19,633 nucleotides of DNA from CAYLZW01 sp964388085 (lineage in GTDB: Bacteria > Myxococcota > UBA727 > CAYLZW01). The position numbers and the translations under genes were made by a program. The stretch spans positions 1 to 19,633 of the forward strand of contig CAYLZW010000088.1 in NCBI GenBank assembly GCA_964388085.1. The letters run 5' to 3'. A model generated the notes under the pieces. That model searched no databases. It worked only from the letters and a program-made list of their open reading frames with translations, and had not been told where the DNA came from. Within the stretch, counting starts at the first letter, position 1, and each line of letters starts with the position of its first letter. This document shows positions 7,901 to 14,649 of this stretch, piece by piece.

Positions 7901-10569
7901 TGCCGTACTGCTTCGATCCCGAGGCCGTCGAGAACATCGCCGCGCGCGTCGACTGCTTGCTCGACATCTACAAGCAGCACATCGACGACGAGTCGAGCCC
8001 GGGGGTACCGGCGCCCTTCGGCGAGAGCGCCGCGAACCCGCTGACGAAGAACCTCGTCCAGCAGTACCTCGTGCAGAACTTCGCGCAGCGGGAGATCCGC
8101 TTCACGCAGCCGACCGACGCCAGCGACCCGAAGCTCCTGCCGTACCCGATCATCCACGAGGGGTACGAGCGCCTGCTCACCGAGCTGATGGTCATGCTCG
8201 GCGACGAGGCGCTCACGCAGTCCTTCGCGTCGCGCTTCGACCTCGCCGGCGCGAGCCAGCTCGGCTTCGAAGGCGATCTGTTCGAGCCCGACGGCCTGCG
8301 TCTGTCGGGGGGCGCCGGCTTCGAGCTGCACAAGCTCTACCAGGCGGTGCAGTACTACCAATACGCGCTCGATCGCTTCTACCGCTTGAGCCCCGTCATC
8401 TGGCGCAGCGCGCGTGACTACGGCGCGACGACGTCGGACGGCTTCATCAACGACGCCACGGTCACCGCCTACCTCGAGCGCCTCATCCGCGCCTCGACGC
8501 AGAAGGCGCTCGCGCACGCGGAGATCGCCTCTCGGTACGCGGCGTTCAACGAGCCGGCGCTCGCGCGTCACATCGTCGAGCGCGCCTACACGGGCACCTA
8601 CATCGAGTCGATCTTCATCTCCCGCACGATGCTGCACCTGCTCGAGTCCGCCGCCGTCGGCGGCGCCGCGCGGCCGCAGATCCGCAGCGCCGTCGAGAAG
8701 GCGCAGCTCACCTACCGCAGCGCGCTGCTGCGCATGCAGGAGGCCTACGAGAAGATCGCCGACGAGATCACGTTCTTCGGCTACGCGCCCGACTACGTGC
8801 CGTTCCCCGCGCTCGACCCGGACAACGCGACCGGCACGAACGAGAACGCGTTCATCCTGCTGCTGGACGGCGCTCGCCAGCGCCTCGCCGTGGCCGCCGA
8901 GAAGGAGGACAACGCGCTCTCGCAGAACCAGAGCTACAACGTCGACGCGGTCGCCTTCCAGAACGAGCTGCTCTCGATCCAGCTCGGCTACGACACCGAG
9001 CTCCGCGAGCTGTGCGGCTCGTTCGTTGGTGTCGACGGTGAGGTCCACCCCGCCATCGCGCAGTACGCGCACCTGTTGCCGGACGGCGCGGAGGCCGGCG
9101 ATCCTTGCGGTAGCGTGGGCACCGGTGAGATCACGGACGCCCTCCTCGACCTGCAGAGCTCGACGCTGGACCTGGCGTCGGCGAAGCAAGCGCTGGTGGA
9201 CTTCGAGGTGCGCCAGCAGATCATCGAAGATGATGTGCGCGCGCAGTGCCAACTGATCAGCGACATCGCCGACTACGAGTTCGCCAGCGACTCCGCCATC
9301 AACGCCTGGGAGGAGTCGCAGCGCGACATGCAGCAGGGCATCGACGCGCTCGATCAGTTCTATAGCCAGGCCGTGGACGCCGCCTCCATCGCGTTCGGTG
9401 GCTCGGAGCTCACGCTCGGCATCACGGCCGGCGTCTCCGCGGCGGTCGCCGTGCTTGGCGTGGCGAACTTCGTCGCGGGCACGGTCCTGCGCAACCAGAT
9501 CGACGGGCTGCAGACGAAGATCGCCGACCGCGAGGCGGCCACCGCCAAGTGGGTCACGCAACAAGACTGTACGTTCGCCCTTATCGAGGCCAACCGCGAG
9601 TCGCGCGAGCTGTTGCTCGACGGCTACCACCTCGACATCGAGGCGAAGCAGGCGATCCTGGCGACGCAGCAGATCGCGGCGCGCATCAACGGCATGTTCC
9701 AGAAGGCCCAGGCGCTGCAGGCCGAGATGCAGGACACGCAGCAGCTCGCCATCAACCTCGAGTCGGCGCGCAACGATCCGAACGTGCGCATCTACAAGAA
9801 CGACGCCGTGCGCGACGCGGACCGCACCTTCGAGCGCGCCGTGGCCTCGGCCTATCGGCTGACGAAGGTGTACGAGTACTACACGTCGACGAGCTACGCG
9901 AAGCTCGGCGATCTCTTCCTCATCCGCCTGGTCAGCCGTGGCGACCTCACGCTCGAGGCCTACGTCGACGAGATCGAGGACGCCTTCGTGCAGTTCGAGG
10001 AGCTCTACGGGCGCCCGGACCTGCGCGTGCTGACCGTCAGCGCGAAGGACCAGATCCTCGATATCCCGCGCCTGAACGGCAACAACCAGTCGCTCTCCAT
10101 CGAGGCGCGCAACGCGCTGTTCCGGGAGGCGCTGTTCGATCCGACGAAGCTCGACGAGAACGGCCACATCGCCCTCGGCTTCCCCGTGACGCTGCAGCAG
10201 CTCTCCCCGCTGACCCGCAACCACAAGGTCGACTACGTCGAGGTCGAGATGATCGGCGAGGACGGCGACGACGTGACGCGGGTCTACCTGCGCCAGGAGG
10301 GCACCGGCGTCGTGCGCGGGGTGTCGGGCGACAAGATCTACTTCACCTTCCCGTCGAAGACCGCGGTCGTGAACTCGTTCATGAACGGCGACAAGCCCTT
10401 CAACGAGGAGGTGTATGCGAGCCGCCGGCTCAAGGACCGTCCGCTGGCGAACACCGCCTGGTCGTTGCTCTTGAATTTCCGTGACGAAACGGACAACTTC
10501 GACATCGACCAGTCATCGCTGTCGGATATCCGCATCTACTTCTATTACACGGACTTCACGGCCCTCTGA
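4939..10569 (+). CDS. Giant Cys-rich lipoprotein with Tc-toxin-A-like C-terminus
   Basis: An exported protein of about 1,876 residues. Residues 1-26 form a signal peptide (MSCSPSWLTR, then a hydrophobic stretch to VTASG) before C27, a weak lipobox suggesting lipid anchoring. Residues 27-258 hold many short Cys-rich units of the Dickkopf/EGF-like kind (SECPAWQTCIEGNC, NSECDSGDG). About 262-380 is an Ig-like beta domain, followed by a beta-rich region with scattered Cys to about 720. From about 1130 the protein is mostly helical and coiled-coil, broken by one hydrophobic Gly/Ala-rich segment at 1482-1517. The last 180 residues are beta-rich and end LNFRDETDNFDIDQ, then SDIRIYFYYTDF. By pattern this resembles the TcB-binding end of Tc toxin A subunits (LNFRDER... 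and FDYxTISDVILHxRYTA). That relation is inference; no TcB or TcC gene is in the window. The start is ambiguous: 4939 fits the signal peptide, while 4765 and 4906 are in frame. Confidence 0.9.
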   Translation: MSCSPSWLTRAVLFSAFQFALVTASGCGSPTDGTVGASCIRTDDCREGNVCREGVCITEIPRNTRGDIGFGCHADGSCNSGGRCEAGTCQACVGESGCTCTQAGACNGGLSCVQGFCTNPVSPPADPRCYSPCRDSFTDPTTGEWVRCDSDGLFEGCRGDNTCVNGSCLTAENIANPFAADVGVCSTDSECPAWQTCIEGNCYSTCDSNSECDSGDGVARACHMHVCRAKCLSGTDVCGPGTFCDAPNGDSGFCMPAEEGAGIEVEPPNVFALSELRLNFNPSVDDHTFTITNQGAREETYTITKAGGPLGPSNLVLDWLTLDGSAEQQITVTIAAGASATVAIAGAQVSLHSSWSGYLTIAPSNGDVKELHLVYFGSPEGQWVGKQIYFANFPDQNLDAWSADPSSISDEQLDNAFIIKWNTFAKGQLSLDEFNAVVQSTIKQSWKSELMRDYCEDESRACYPYDNELGFGVYSTSLNSKDIPSGATELPMVMNLEETADAKVLQGRIETARTLHFPSNPAVTLTFADDPSDCDVGADGTLVCDVASLEATALVGGRYLSERGGDCGLNVESGESGYIEHAIPWLIPGLENNTDFDDATGNLYRYECRDTRLPLSVGANPTADEMKYNTSLAGANPIPDGNTRVRQLEIIDGVMIDQRDLVLIFKETFVSFLGGGPGDTFSAYGLITMSKGAADLVPEDFIGNIPEETRTFTQGLAEPTCSEDLLTELSDIVDSPTLLDPSVADDARIIASQIVEGFSAQPPDEDIIDASDTEHVHWLCEDTGLIDGGRSMDVPCPASSAVSFFTVSGITEQQVRNAACNSPVGITVKPKSDLRYMKCSSGSSCDCRQNPSDCVSCNDLDVTSGCYAVINDGLSAIYEVKIDAPASCAVQIADWEADDAVDIRHDPMWMCKKVDGVRPSSCLLAIDESGLPAIDRRANKDFYVEGVEVVILPSLRDRVAEAFRYKTRFRSRTGGNVGFAPEICAPGVPYCFDPEAVENIAARVDCLLDIYKQHIDDESSPGVPAPFGESAANPLTKNLVQQYLVQNFAQREIRFTQPTDASDPKLLPYPIIHEGYERLLTELMVMLGDEALTQSFASRFDLAGASQLGFEGDLFEPDGLRLSGGAGFELHKLYQAVQYYQYALDRFYRLSPVIWRSARDYGATTSDGFINDATVTAYLERLIRASTQKALAHAEIASRYAAFNEPALARHIVERAYTGTYIESIFISRTMLHLLESAAVGGAARPQIRSAVEKAQLTYRSALLRMQEAYEKIADEITFFGYAPDYVPFPALDPDNATGTNENAFILLLDGARQRLAVAAEKEDNALSQNQSYNVDAVAFQNELLSIQLGYDTELRELCGSFVGVDGEVHPAIAQYAHLLPDGAEAGDPCGSVGTGEITDALLDLQSSTLDLASAKQALVDFEVRQQIIEDDVRAQCQLISDIADYEFASDSAINAWEESQRDMQQGIDALDQFYSQAVDAASIAFGGSELTLGITAGVSAAVAVLGVANFVAGTVLRNQIDGLQTKIADREAATAKWVTQQDCTFALIEANRESRELLLDGYHLDIEAKQAILATQQIAARINGMFQKAQALQAEMQDTQQLAINLESARNDPNVRIYKNDAVRDADRTFERAVASAYRLTKVYEYYTSTSYAKLGDLFLIRLVSRGDLTLEAYVDEIEDAFVQFEELYGRPDLRVLTVSAKDQILDIPRLNGNNQSLSIEARNALFREALFDPTKLDENGHIALGFPVTLQQLSPLTRNHKVDYVEVEMIGEDGDDVTRVYLRQEGTGVVRGVSGDKIYFTFPSKTAVVNSFMNGDKPFNEEVYASRRLKDRPLANTAWSLLLNFRDETDNFDIDQSSLSDIRIYFYYTDFTAL

Positions 10570-10636
10570 CGGATTCGGCTGGCGCCCTGCGCGCCGTTCG
10601 ACGGAAACGCGGGGACGACGTCCCCTGAGGATCCTT

Positions 10637-13024
10637 ATGATCGCATCGCAGAAGTCCATGGTCCGGCCCCTCGGTCCACAGCTCGCTCGGCTCTCGTTCG
10701 TCGCGCTCGTCGCGTCGCTGGCGCTGACGCAGAGCTGCTCCTGTGAGCAGACCTGCGTCGCCAGCAGCGAGTGCTCCGAGGGCGCATGCGTCGAGGGTGT
10801 CTGCGATCCGGCGGTCGAGGCGTGCTCGCTCTGCGGCGACAACCAGGCCTGCAGCGCCGAGGGCGACTGCGAAGCGAGCTGCACCGGCGGCTTCGTCTGG
10901 GACGGCTCCGCGTGCGCGCTCCCCGAGGGCTGCGCGGACTGTGAGACGCAGAACCGCTCGTGCAACGCGGCCGATGAGACGTGCGGCGGCTGTGCCACTG
11001 GCTACCAGGAGTGGCAGGGCAACTGCGTGCCGACGATGACGTGCGATCCGGCGCCGGCCGAGGACTCCCTGCTCGCGGCGTGCGAAGACCTCGGTCGGGA
11101 GTGCCAGGTGACCGCAGACGGCGCCATCTGCGGCGAATGCCTCGCGGACTACACCGAGACGGGCGAGTCCTGTGAGGAGCAGCGCAGCTGCACGGACGCG
11201 ACCTTGAGCGCGGAGTGCGCCACCGCGAACCGCAGCTGCGTCGAGGAGCCCAACGGGCACTGCGACGTGTGTCTGCCCGGCTTCATCGAGGAGGACCAGG
11301 GTGGCGTGCTCGTCTGCCGCGCGGTGATCACGTGCGCCGAGATCACCTGCGACACCGCCTGCACCGACGCCACGGAGACGACGGACGCGTTCTGCGCCGA
11401 GTCGTGCACGGGACCGAACGGTCAGGACGGCGTGACCAACGCGGCCGGCAACTGCGTCGAGTGCGGCGCCTGTGATGCCGCGAGCCAGGACGGCCCCTAC
11501 CTCGTCTCGCTGTACGCGGGCACCACCTGCGTCTGCAAGAGCGCGCCCGGCTACTACTACGACCCGGCGCTCAGCGAGACCACGCCGTGTGACGTCGACA
11601 ATGATGGTTGGACGCGCTCGAGCGCGCAGCTCGCCTACGACTCCCCGAACCAGGTGTTGCAGGCGACCTTCCAGTGCGACGTGCGCGAGGTCAGCAGCAT
11701 CGAGCTGCGCTCGCACGACGGGCTCACGAAGACCATCGCGCTCGACGAGCCGGCGCCGCTGTTCGAGGAGGTCCGCATCGACAGCCAGACCGGCCTCGAT
11801 CTCGTCGAGGGTCTGGCGCCCTACGGCGGGCGAGAGCTGAAGGCAGAGGAGCTGAACAGCCTCACCAAGGCGTGCGTCAGCAGCGGATCGGACTACAACC
11901 TCAACGGCATCGAGGACGTCGATGAGGCCCAAGGGATGAACCCGGCCAACTCCATCCACGTGCCGTTCATCCCCTTCACGTATTTCATCGAGCTGTACCG
12001 CGGCTATTACGAGAACGGCCGCTACATCATCGAGGAGAAGAGCCGCGCCATCGACGCCGTGGACGGCAAGGCGCTGCCGCTCACCACGCCGGACGGAGAG
12101 GGCAGCTTCTGGCGCGGGTGCTCCGTGTTCGAGGATCCCGGCTACGAGTCCGACGTCAATGACCTCGGCAAGACCGCGACCACCTACGACTTCGCGCAGT
12201 ACGCGGACGACACCTTCCTGCTCGGTCACCACTCGCAGTTCAAGTGCCTGCGCGTGGTCGCCGACAGCGTGCCTGTCGCCGACCGTCAGCCACACCAGGT
12301 CGTGCTCGCCGACCTCGAGGGCGTGGGTCCCGGCGCGGAATGGTACGTGAACGACTGCGCGGCCCAGGGCACCGACGACGCGCCCATCAGCGATCCGCCG
12401 CTCGGCGATCCGCGGAACCCGAAGGATCCCGTCATCGGCTGCACCGCGCGCCCGAGCGACACGCAGGACAGCGGGCTCGGCAGCAACGACGTCTTCTGGG
12501 CCGTCCGCCGCTACCTCGACTACAACAAGAACGGCGATGCCGACATGTACGCGGGCGGCTGCGTGAACGAGTGCGCCGAGTTCAAGGATCGCTGCCCGGG
12601 CTACGACCCCGCGGTACCCACCAAGACCAAGTGCGACGGCACCATCGGGGACTTCGGCAAGCTCGTGTGCGGCTGTGATTACAACTACGGCGGCCCCTCC
12701 TGCGACTTCGGCTGCCCGGACACGAACCTCCTGTACCAGGCGGACATCGACGGCGTGCAGGAGCCGTACACGCTGGCCCCGCGGGCGGGCTACTGGATGT
12801 GCGGCGGCATCACGGCGTCGTCGAACGCGGAGCTGGTGGAGCCCATCGACGCCGGCCCGGGGCCCGACGGTGGAGAGGCGCCCGCGGTCGGCTACCGCTT
12901 GCGCGGCGCCGTGCCCGCCACGGTGACGCCGACCACCCGCCTCTGTCAGGCCGACGTCGACGCTGGCCCGGGCGGGGAGCCCTGCTCGGTCGGCTGGAGC
13001 ATCGGACCCTCGGTCCTGCCGTAG
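10637..13024 (+). CDS. Exported protein with EGF-like repeats and calcium-loop-like motifs
   Basis: A protein of about 795 residues. GAGG at 10627-10630 supports the ATG at 10637. Residues 18-33 (RLSFVALVASLALTQS) form a signal peptide ending at CSC (34-36); the lipobox is poor, so lipidation is uncertain. Residues about 62-236 hold four tandem EGF-like units of roughly 40 residues with the pattern C..C....R.C...C..C..G(Y/F)...C (for example ATGYQEWQGNC and CLPGFIEEDQG). Three Asp/Asn loops resembling thrombospondin type 3 or EF-hand sites follow: DVDNDGW, DYNLNGIEDVDE and LDYNKNGDAD. A late EGF-like unit (CGCDYNYGGPSCDFGC) precedes a C-terminal region with two DAGP linkers. It begins 67 bp after the giant lipoprotein, so the two probably form one operon and act together on the surface. 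I do not recognise a named family; adhesion or complex assembly is plausible. Confidence 0.85.
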   Translation: MIASQKSMVRPLGPQLARLSFVALVASLALTQSCSCEQTCVASSECSEGACVEGVCDPAVEACSLCGDNQACSAEGDCEASCTGGFVWDGSACALPEGCADCETQNRSCNAADETCGGCATGYQEWQGNCVPTMTCDPAPAEDSLLAACEDLGRECQVTADGAICGECLADYTETGESCEEQRSCTDATLSAECATANRSCVEEPNGHCDVCLPGFIEEDQGGVLVCRAVITCAEITCDTACTDATETTDAFCAESCTGPNGQDGVTNAAGNCVECGACDAASQDGPYLVSLYAGTTCVCKSAPGYYYDPALSETTPCDVDNDGWTRSSAQLAYDSPNQVLQATFQCDVREVSSIELRSHDGLTKTIALDEPAPLFEEVRIDSQTGLDLVEGLAPYGGRELKAEELNSLTKACVSSGSDYNLNGIEDVDEAQGMNPANSIHVPFIPFTYFIELYRGYYENGRYIIEEKSRAIDAVDGKALPLTTPDGEGSFWRGCSVFEDPGYESDVNDLGKTATTYDFAQYADDTFLLGHHSQFKCLRVVADSVPVADRQPHQVVLADLEGVGPGAEWYVNDCAAQGTDDAPISDPPLGDPRNPKDPVIGCTARPSDTQDSGLGSNDVFWAVRRYLDYNKNGDADMYAGGCVNECAEFKDRCPGYDPAVPTKTKCDGTIGDFGKLVCGCDYNYGGPSCDFGCPDTNLLYQADIDGVQEPYTLAPRAGYWMCGGITASSNAELVEPIDAGPGPDGGEAPAVGYRLRGAVPATVTPTTRLCQADVDAGPGGEPCSVGWSIGPSVLP

Positions 13025-13033
13025 CGGATCGTT

Positions 13034-13067
13034 CGAGCACGGGCGTTCGGGCGCGTGCTTCGAGCAC
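13034..13067 (+). terminator. Alternative hairpins after the two-gene cassette
   Basis: CGAGCACG at 13034-13041 pairs with CGTGCTTCG at 13054-13062 (one-base bulge). Alternatively GTGCT and AGCAC at 13055-13067 pair around TCG. TTCGAGCAC occurs twice (13032-13040 and 13059-13067). There is no clear T-run, only GGGCTTT downstream. This may be a weak transcription end for the cassette, or a leader structure of lipA, which starts at 13111. Confidence 0.35.
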
Positions 13068-13110
13068 AGGGGGCTTTCCATCGGGCGGGCGACGCGTATG
13101 GTGCGCGTCG

Positions 13111-14055
13111 ATGCCCGCGACCAAGGACGCCCCGCTGCGCTTGCCCGAGCACCTCCGTCGTCGGCGGAGCGCGCGTCAGCTCGGCGAGATGAAGGCGCTG
13201 CTGCGGCAGGGCCAACTGCACACCGTCTGCGAAGAGGCGCGCTGCCCGAACATCGGCGAGTGCTTCTCGTCGGGCACCGCGACGTTCATGATCCTCGGCG
13301 ACACCTGCACCCGGCGCTGTCACTTCTGCAGCGTGTCGACGGGCCGCCCGCTGGCGCCGGACCCGGACGAGCCCGAGCAGCTCGCCGAGGCGGCCGCGCG
13401 CCTTGGGCTCCGCCACATCGTCATCACGAGCGTCGACCGCGACGAGCTGCCCGACAAAGGCGCCGCGCACTGGGCGCGCTGCATCCGCGCGGTGAAGCAG
13501 CGCCTGCCGGACGCCGAGGTCGAGGTGCTCACGCCGGACTTCAAAGGCGAGCGCGCGCTCGTCGACGTCGTGCTCGCGGCCGAGCCAGACGTGTTCAACC
13601 ACAACATCGAGACGGTCGCGCGCCTGTATCAGCAGGTGCGTCCGCAGAGCCGCTGGGAAGCGACCTGCGGGGTGCTCCGGCACGTCGCCGAGAGCGGCCA
13701 CCCGGCGGTGAAGAGCGGCCTCATGGTCGGGCTCGGCGAGGACGATGACGAGGTGCTCGCCACCCTCGAGCTGCTGCGCGGGCTCGGCGTACACATCGCC
13801 ACCATCGGGCAGTACATGCGACCGAGCCTGAAGCACTGGGAGGTCGCCCGCTACGTCGACGACGCGAGCTACCAGCGCTTCACGGAGCACGGCCGCGCGC
13901 TCGGCTTCAGCCACGTCTTCGCCGGGCCGTTCGTGCGCTCGAGCTATCACGCGCGCGAGGCCGCCGCGGCGCACAAGCGGGCAGCGCCAGCGCCGCGCGC
14001 GCCCGGGTCTCTGCCATCCGCCGGGGCGGGGCGCCGGCTCACGGTGATCTCATGA
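13111..14055 (+). CDS. lipA: Lipoyl synthase (radical SAM)
   Basis: Inserts two sulfurs into protein-bound octanoyl groups to make lipoyl cofactor on E2 and H proteins in the cytoplasm. The protein has 314 residues. The auxiliary 4Fe-4S motif is C40-x4-C45-x5-C51 (CEEARCPNIGEC). The radical-SAM motif is C66-x3-C70-x2-C73 (CTRRCHFC). The C-terminal RSSYHA motif (about 276-281) supplies the conserved Ser ligand of the auxiliary cluster. Core motifs such as VEVLTPDFKG, VFNHNIETV, KSGLMVGLGE and TIGQYMRPS are intact, so the enzyme should be active. A roughly 33-residue Ala/Pro/Arg-rich tail follows RSSYHA, longer than usual. The ATG at 13111 has little Shine-Dalgarno signal, but the family N-terminus begins right after it. 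The open frame upstream is a shadow of the preceding gene. Its stop overlaps the next gene's ATG (ATGA). Confidence 0.97.
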   Translation: MPATKDAPLRLPEHLRRRRSARQLGEMKALLRQGQLHTVCEEARCPNIGECFSSGTATFMILGDTCTRRCHFCSVSTGRPLAPDPDEPEQLAEAAARLGLRHIVITSVDRDELPDKGAAHWARCIRAVKQRLPDAEVEVLTPDFKGERALVDVVLAAEPDVFNHNIETVARLYQQVRPQSRWEATCGVLRHVAESGHPAVKSGLMVGLGEDDDEVLATLELLRGLGVHIATIGQYMRPSLKHWEVARYVDDASYQRFTEHGRALGFSHVFAGPFVRSSYHAREAAAAHKRAAPAPRAPGSLPSAGAGRRLTVIS

Positions 14056-14510
14056 ACGCACGGTCTCGCTCCCGGCGCTGGTGGCTCGCGCTGTCGTCGT
14101 CGTTGTTCGCGCTCGTCGGCGGCTGCGCCAGCACCCTGTCGGGCGTGAAGTGGCAGCCCGCCGCGGACGCGCCGCCGCTGCCGAGCCGCGGCGCCGGCTG
14201 CTACGTCGAGGTCTACGAGCTCGGCAACGAGCCCGAGCGGCCCTATCGGGTGGTCGGCGTGCTCACGCTCAAGGTGAGCGGCGAGGAGCTGCGTTCAGGC
14301 GGCGGCGGGCAGGGCATCAGTGAGCGCTTTCAGAAGTCCGCCTGCGAGTACGGCGTCTTCCTCGTGAAGGACATCAAGGCCTACCCCGACACGACGCGGG
14401 GAGGGGTCGAGTACGAGGCGAAGGCGGCCGTGTTCCTCGACGAGAGCGGGCAGCCGATCCTGGTCCGTTCGGGCAACGACGTCGCCGCCGAGGACGCCGG
14501 CGTCGAGTGA
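14052..14510 (+). CDS. Small lipoprotein, unknown function
   Basis: A 152-residue lipoprotein. It has an Arg-rich start (MNARSRSRRW), a hydrophobic stretch and the lipobox LVGGC with C25 as the anchor residue. The mature part is a small soluble domain with GAGCYVEVYELG, YRVVGVLTLKVSG, an acidic helix ending FQKSACEYG, then VFLVKDIKAYPD and YEAKAAVFLDE. Two mature Cys besides the anchor (in GAGCYVEV and KSACEYG) could form a disulfide. I do not recognise the family. The ATG overlaps the lipA stop in an ATGA junction, which implies translational coupling, though the products act in different compartments. The C-terminus ends AEDAGVE, echoing the DAG tripeptide seen in neighbouring exported proteins. 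A probable terminator follows directly. Confidence 0.85.
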   Translation: MNARSRSRRWWLALSSSLFALVGGCASTLSGVKWQPAADAPPLPSRGAGCYVEVYELGNEPERPYRVVGVLTLKVSGEELRSGGGGQGISERFQKSACEYGVFLVKDIKAYPDTTRGGVEYEAKAAVFLDESGQPILVRSGNDVAAEDAGVE

Positions 14511-14517
14511 CGGCGGC

Positions 14518-14554
14518 CGGAGCCCGCGGAGGGGCTTCCGTCGGTTTTGTTCTT
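14518..14554 (+). terminator. Probable Rho-independent terminator after the small lipoprotein gene
   Basis: CGGAGCCC at 14518-14525 pairs with GGGCTTCCG at 14532-14540 (one-base bulge, six-base loop), followed by TCGGTTTTGTTCTT at 14541-14554. The GC stem plus T-rich tail fits an intrinsic terminator closing the lipA-lipoprotein unit, 8 bp after the stop. Confidence 0.65.
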
Positions 14555-14649
14555 GGGCGCGTTTGGGCAGATGACGCAGGGCGCAGGCGCTGGATCCCGA
14601 ACAGCCCGCCCTTCGCGTAACCGGATCGCTGCTCTAGAGTGAGCCACGC

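Noticed and set aside
4735..10224. Very long open reading frame (1,829 codons) antisense to the giant lipoprotein
   Set aside because: Its translation is monotonous Arg/Val/Leu/Ala/Asp-rich with no domain, and it mirrors the sense gene's G/C third positions. Long antisense shadows are normal in high-GC genomes. The sense frame has a signal peptide, ordered Cys motifs and a coherent C-terminus.
10556..13081. 841-codon antisense open frame over the EGF-repeat gene
   Set aside because: Same low-complexity Arg/Val/Ala/Leu shadow pattern, no recognisable motif and no ribosome-binding site; the sense frame has tandem EGF-like repeats.
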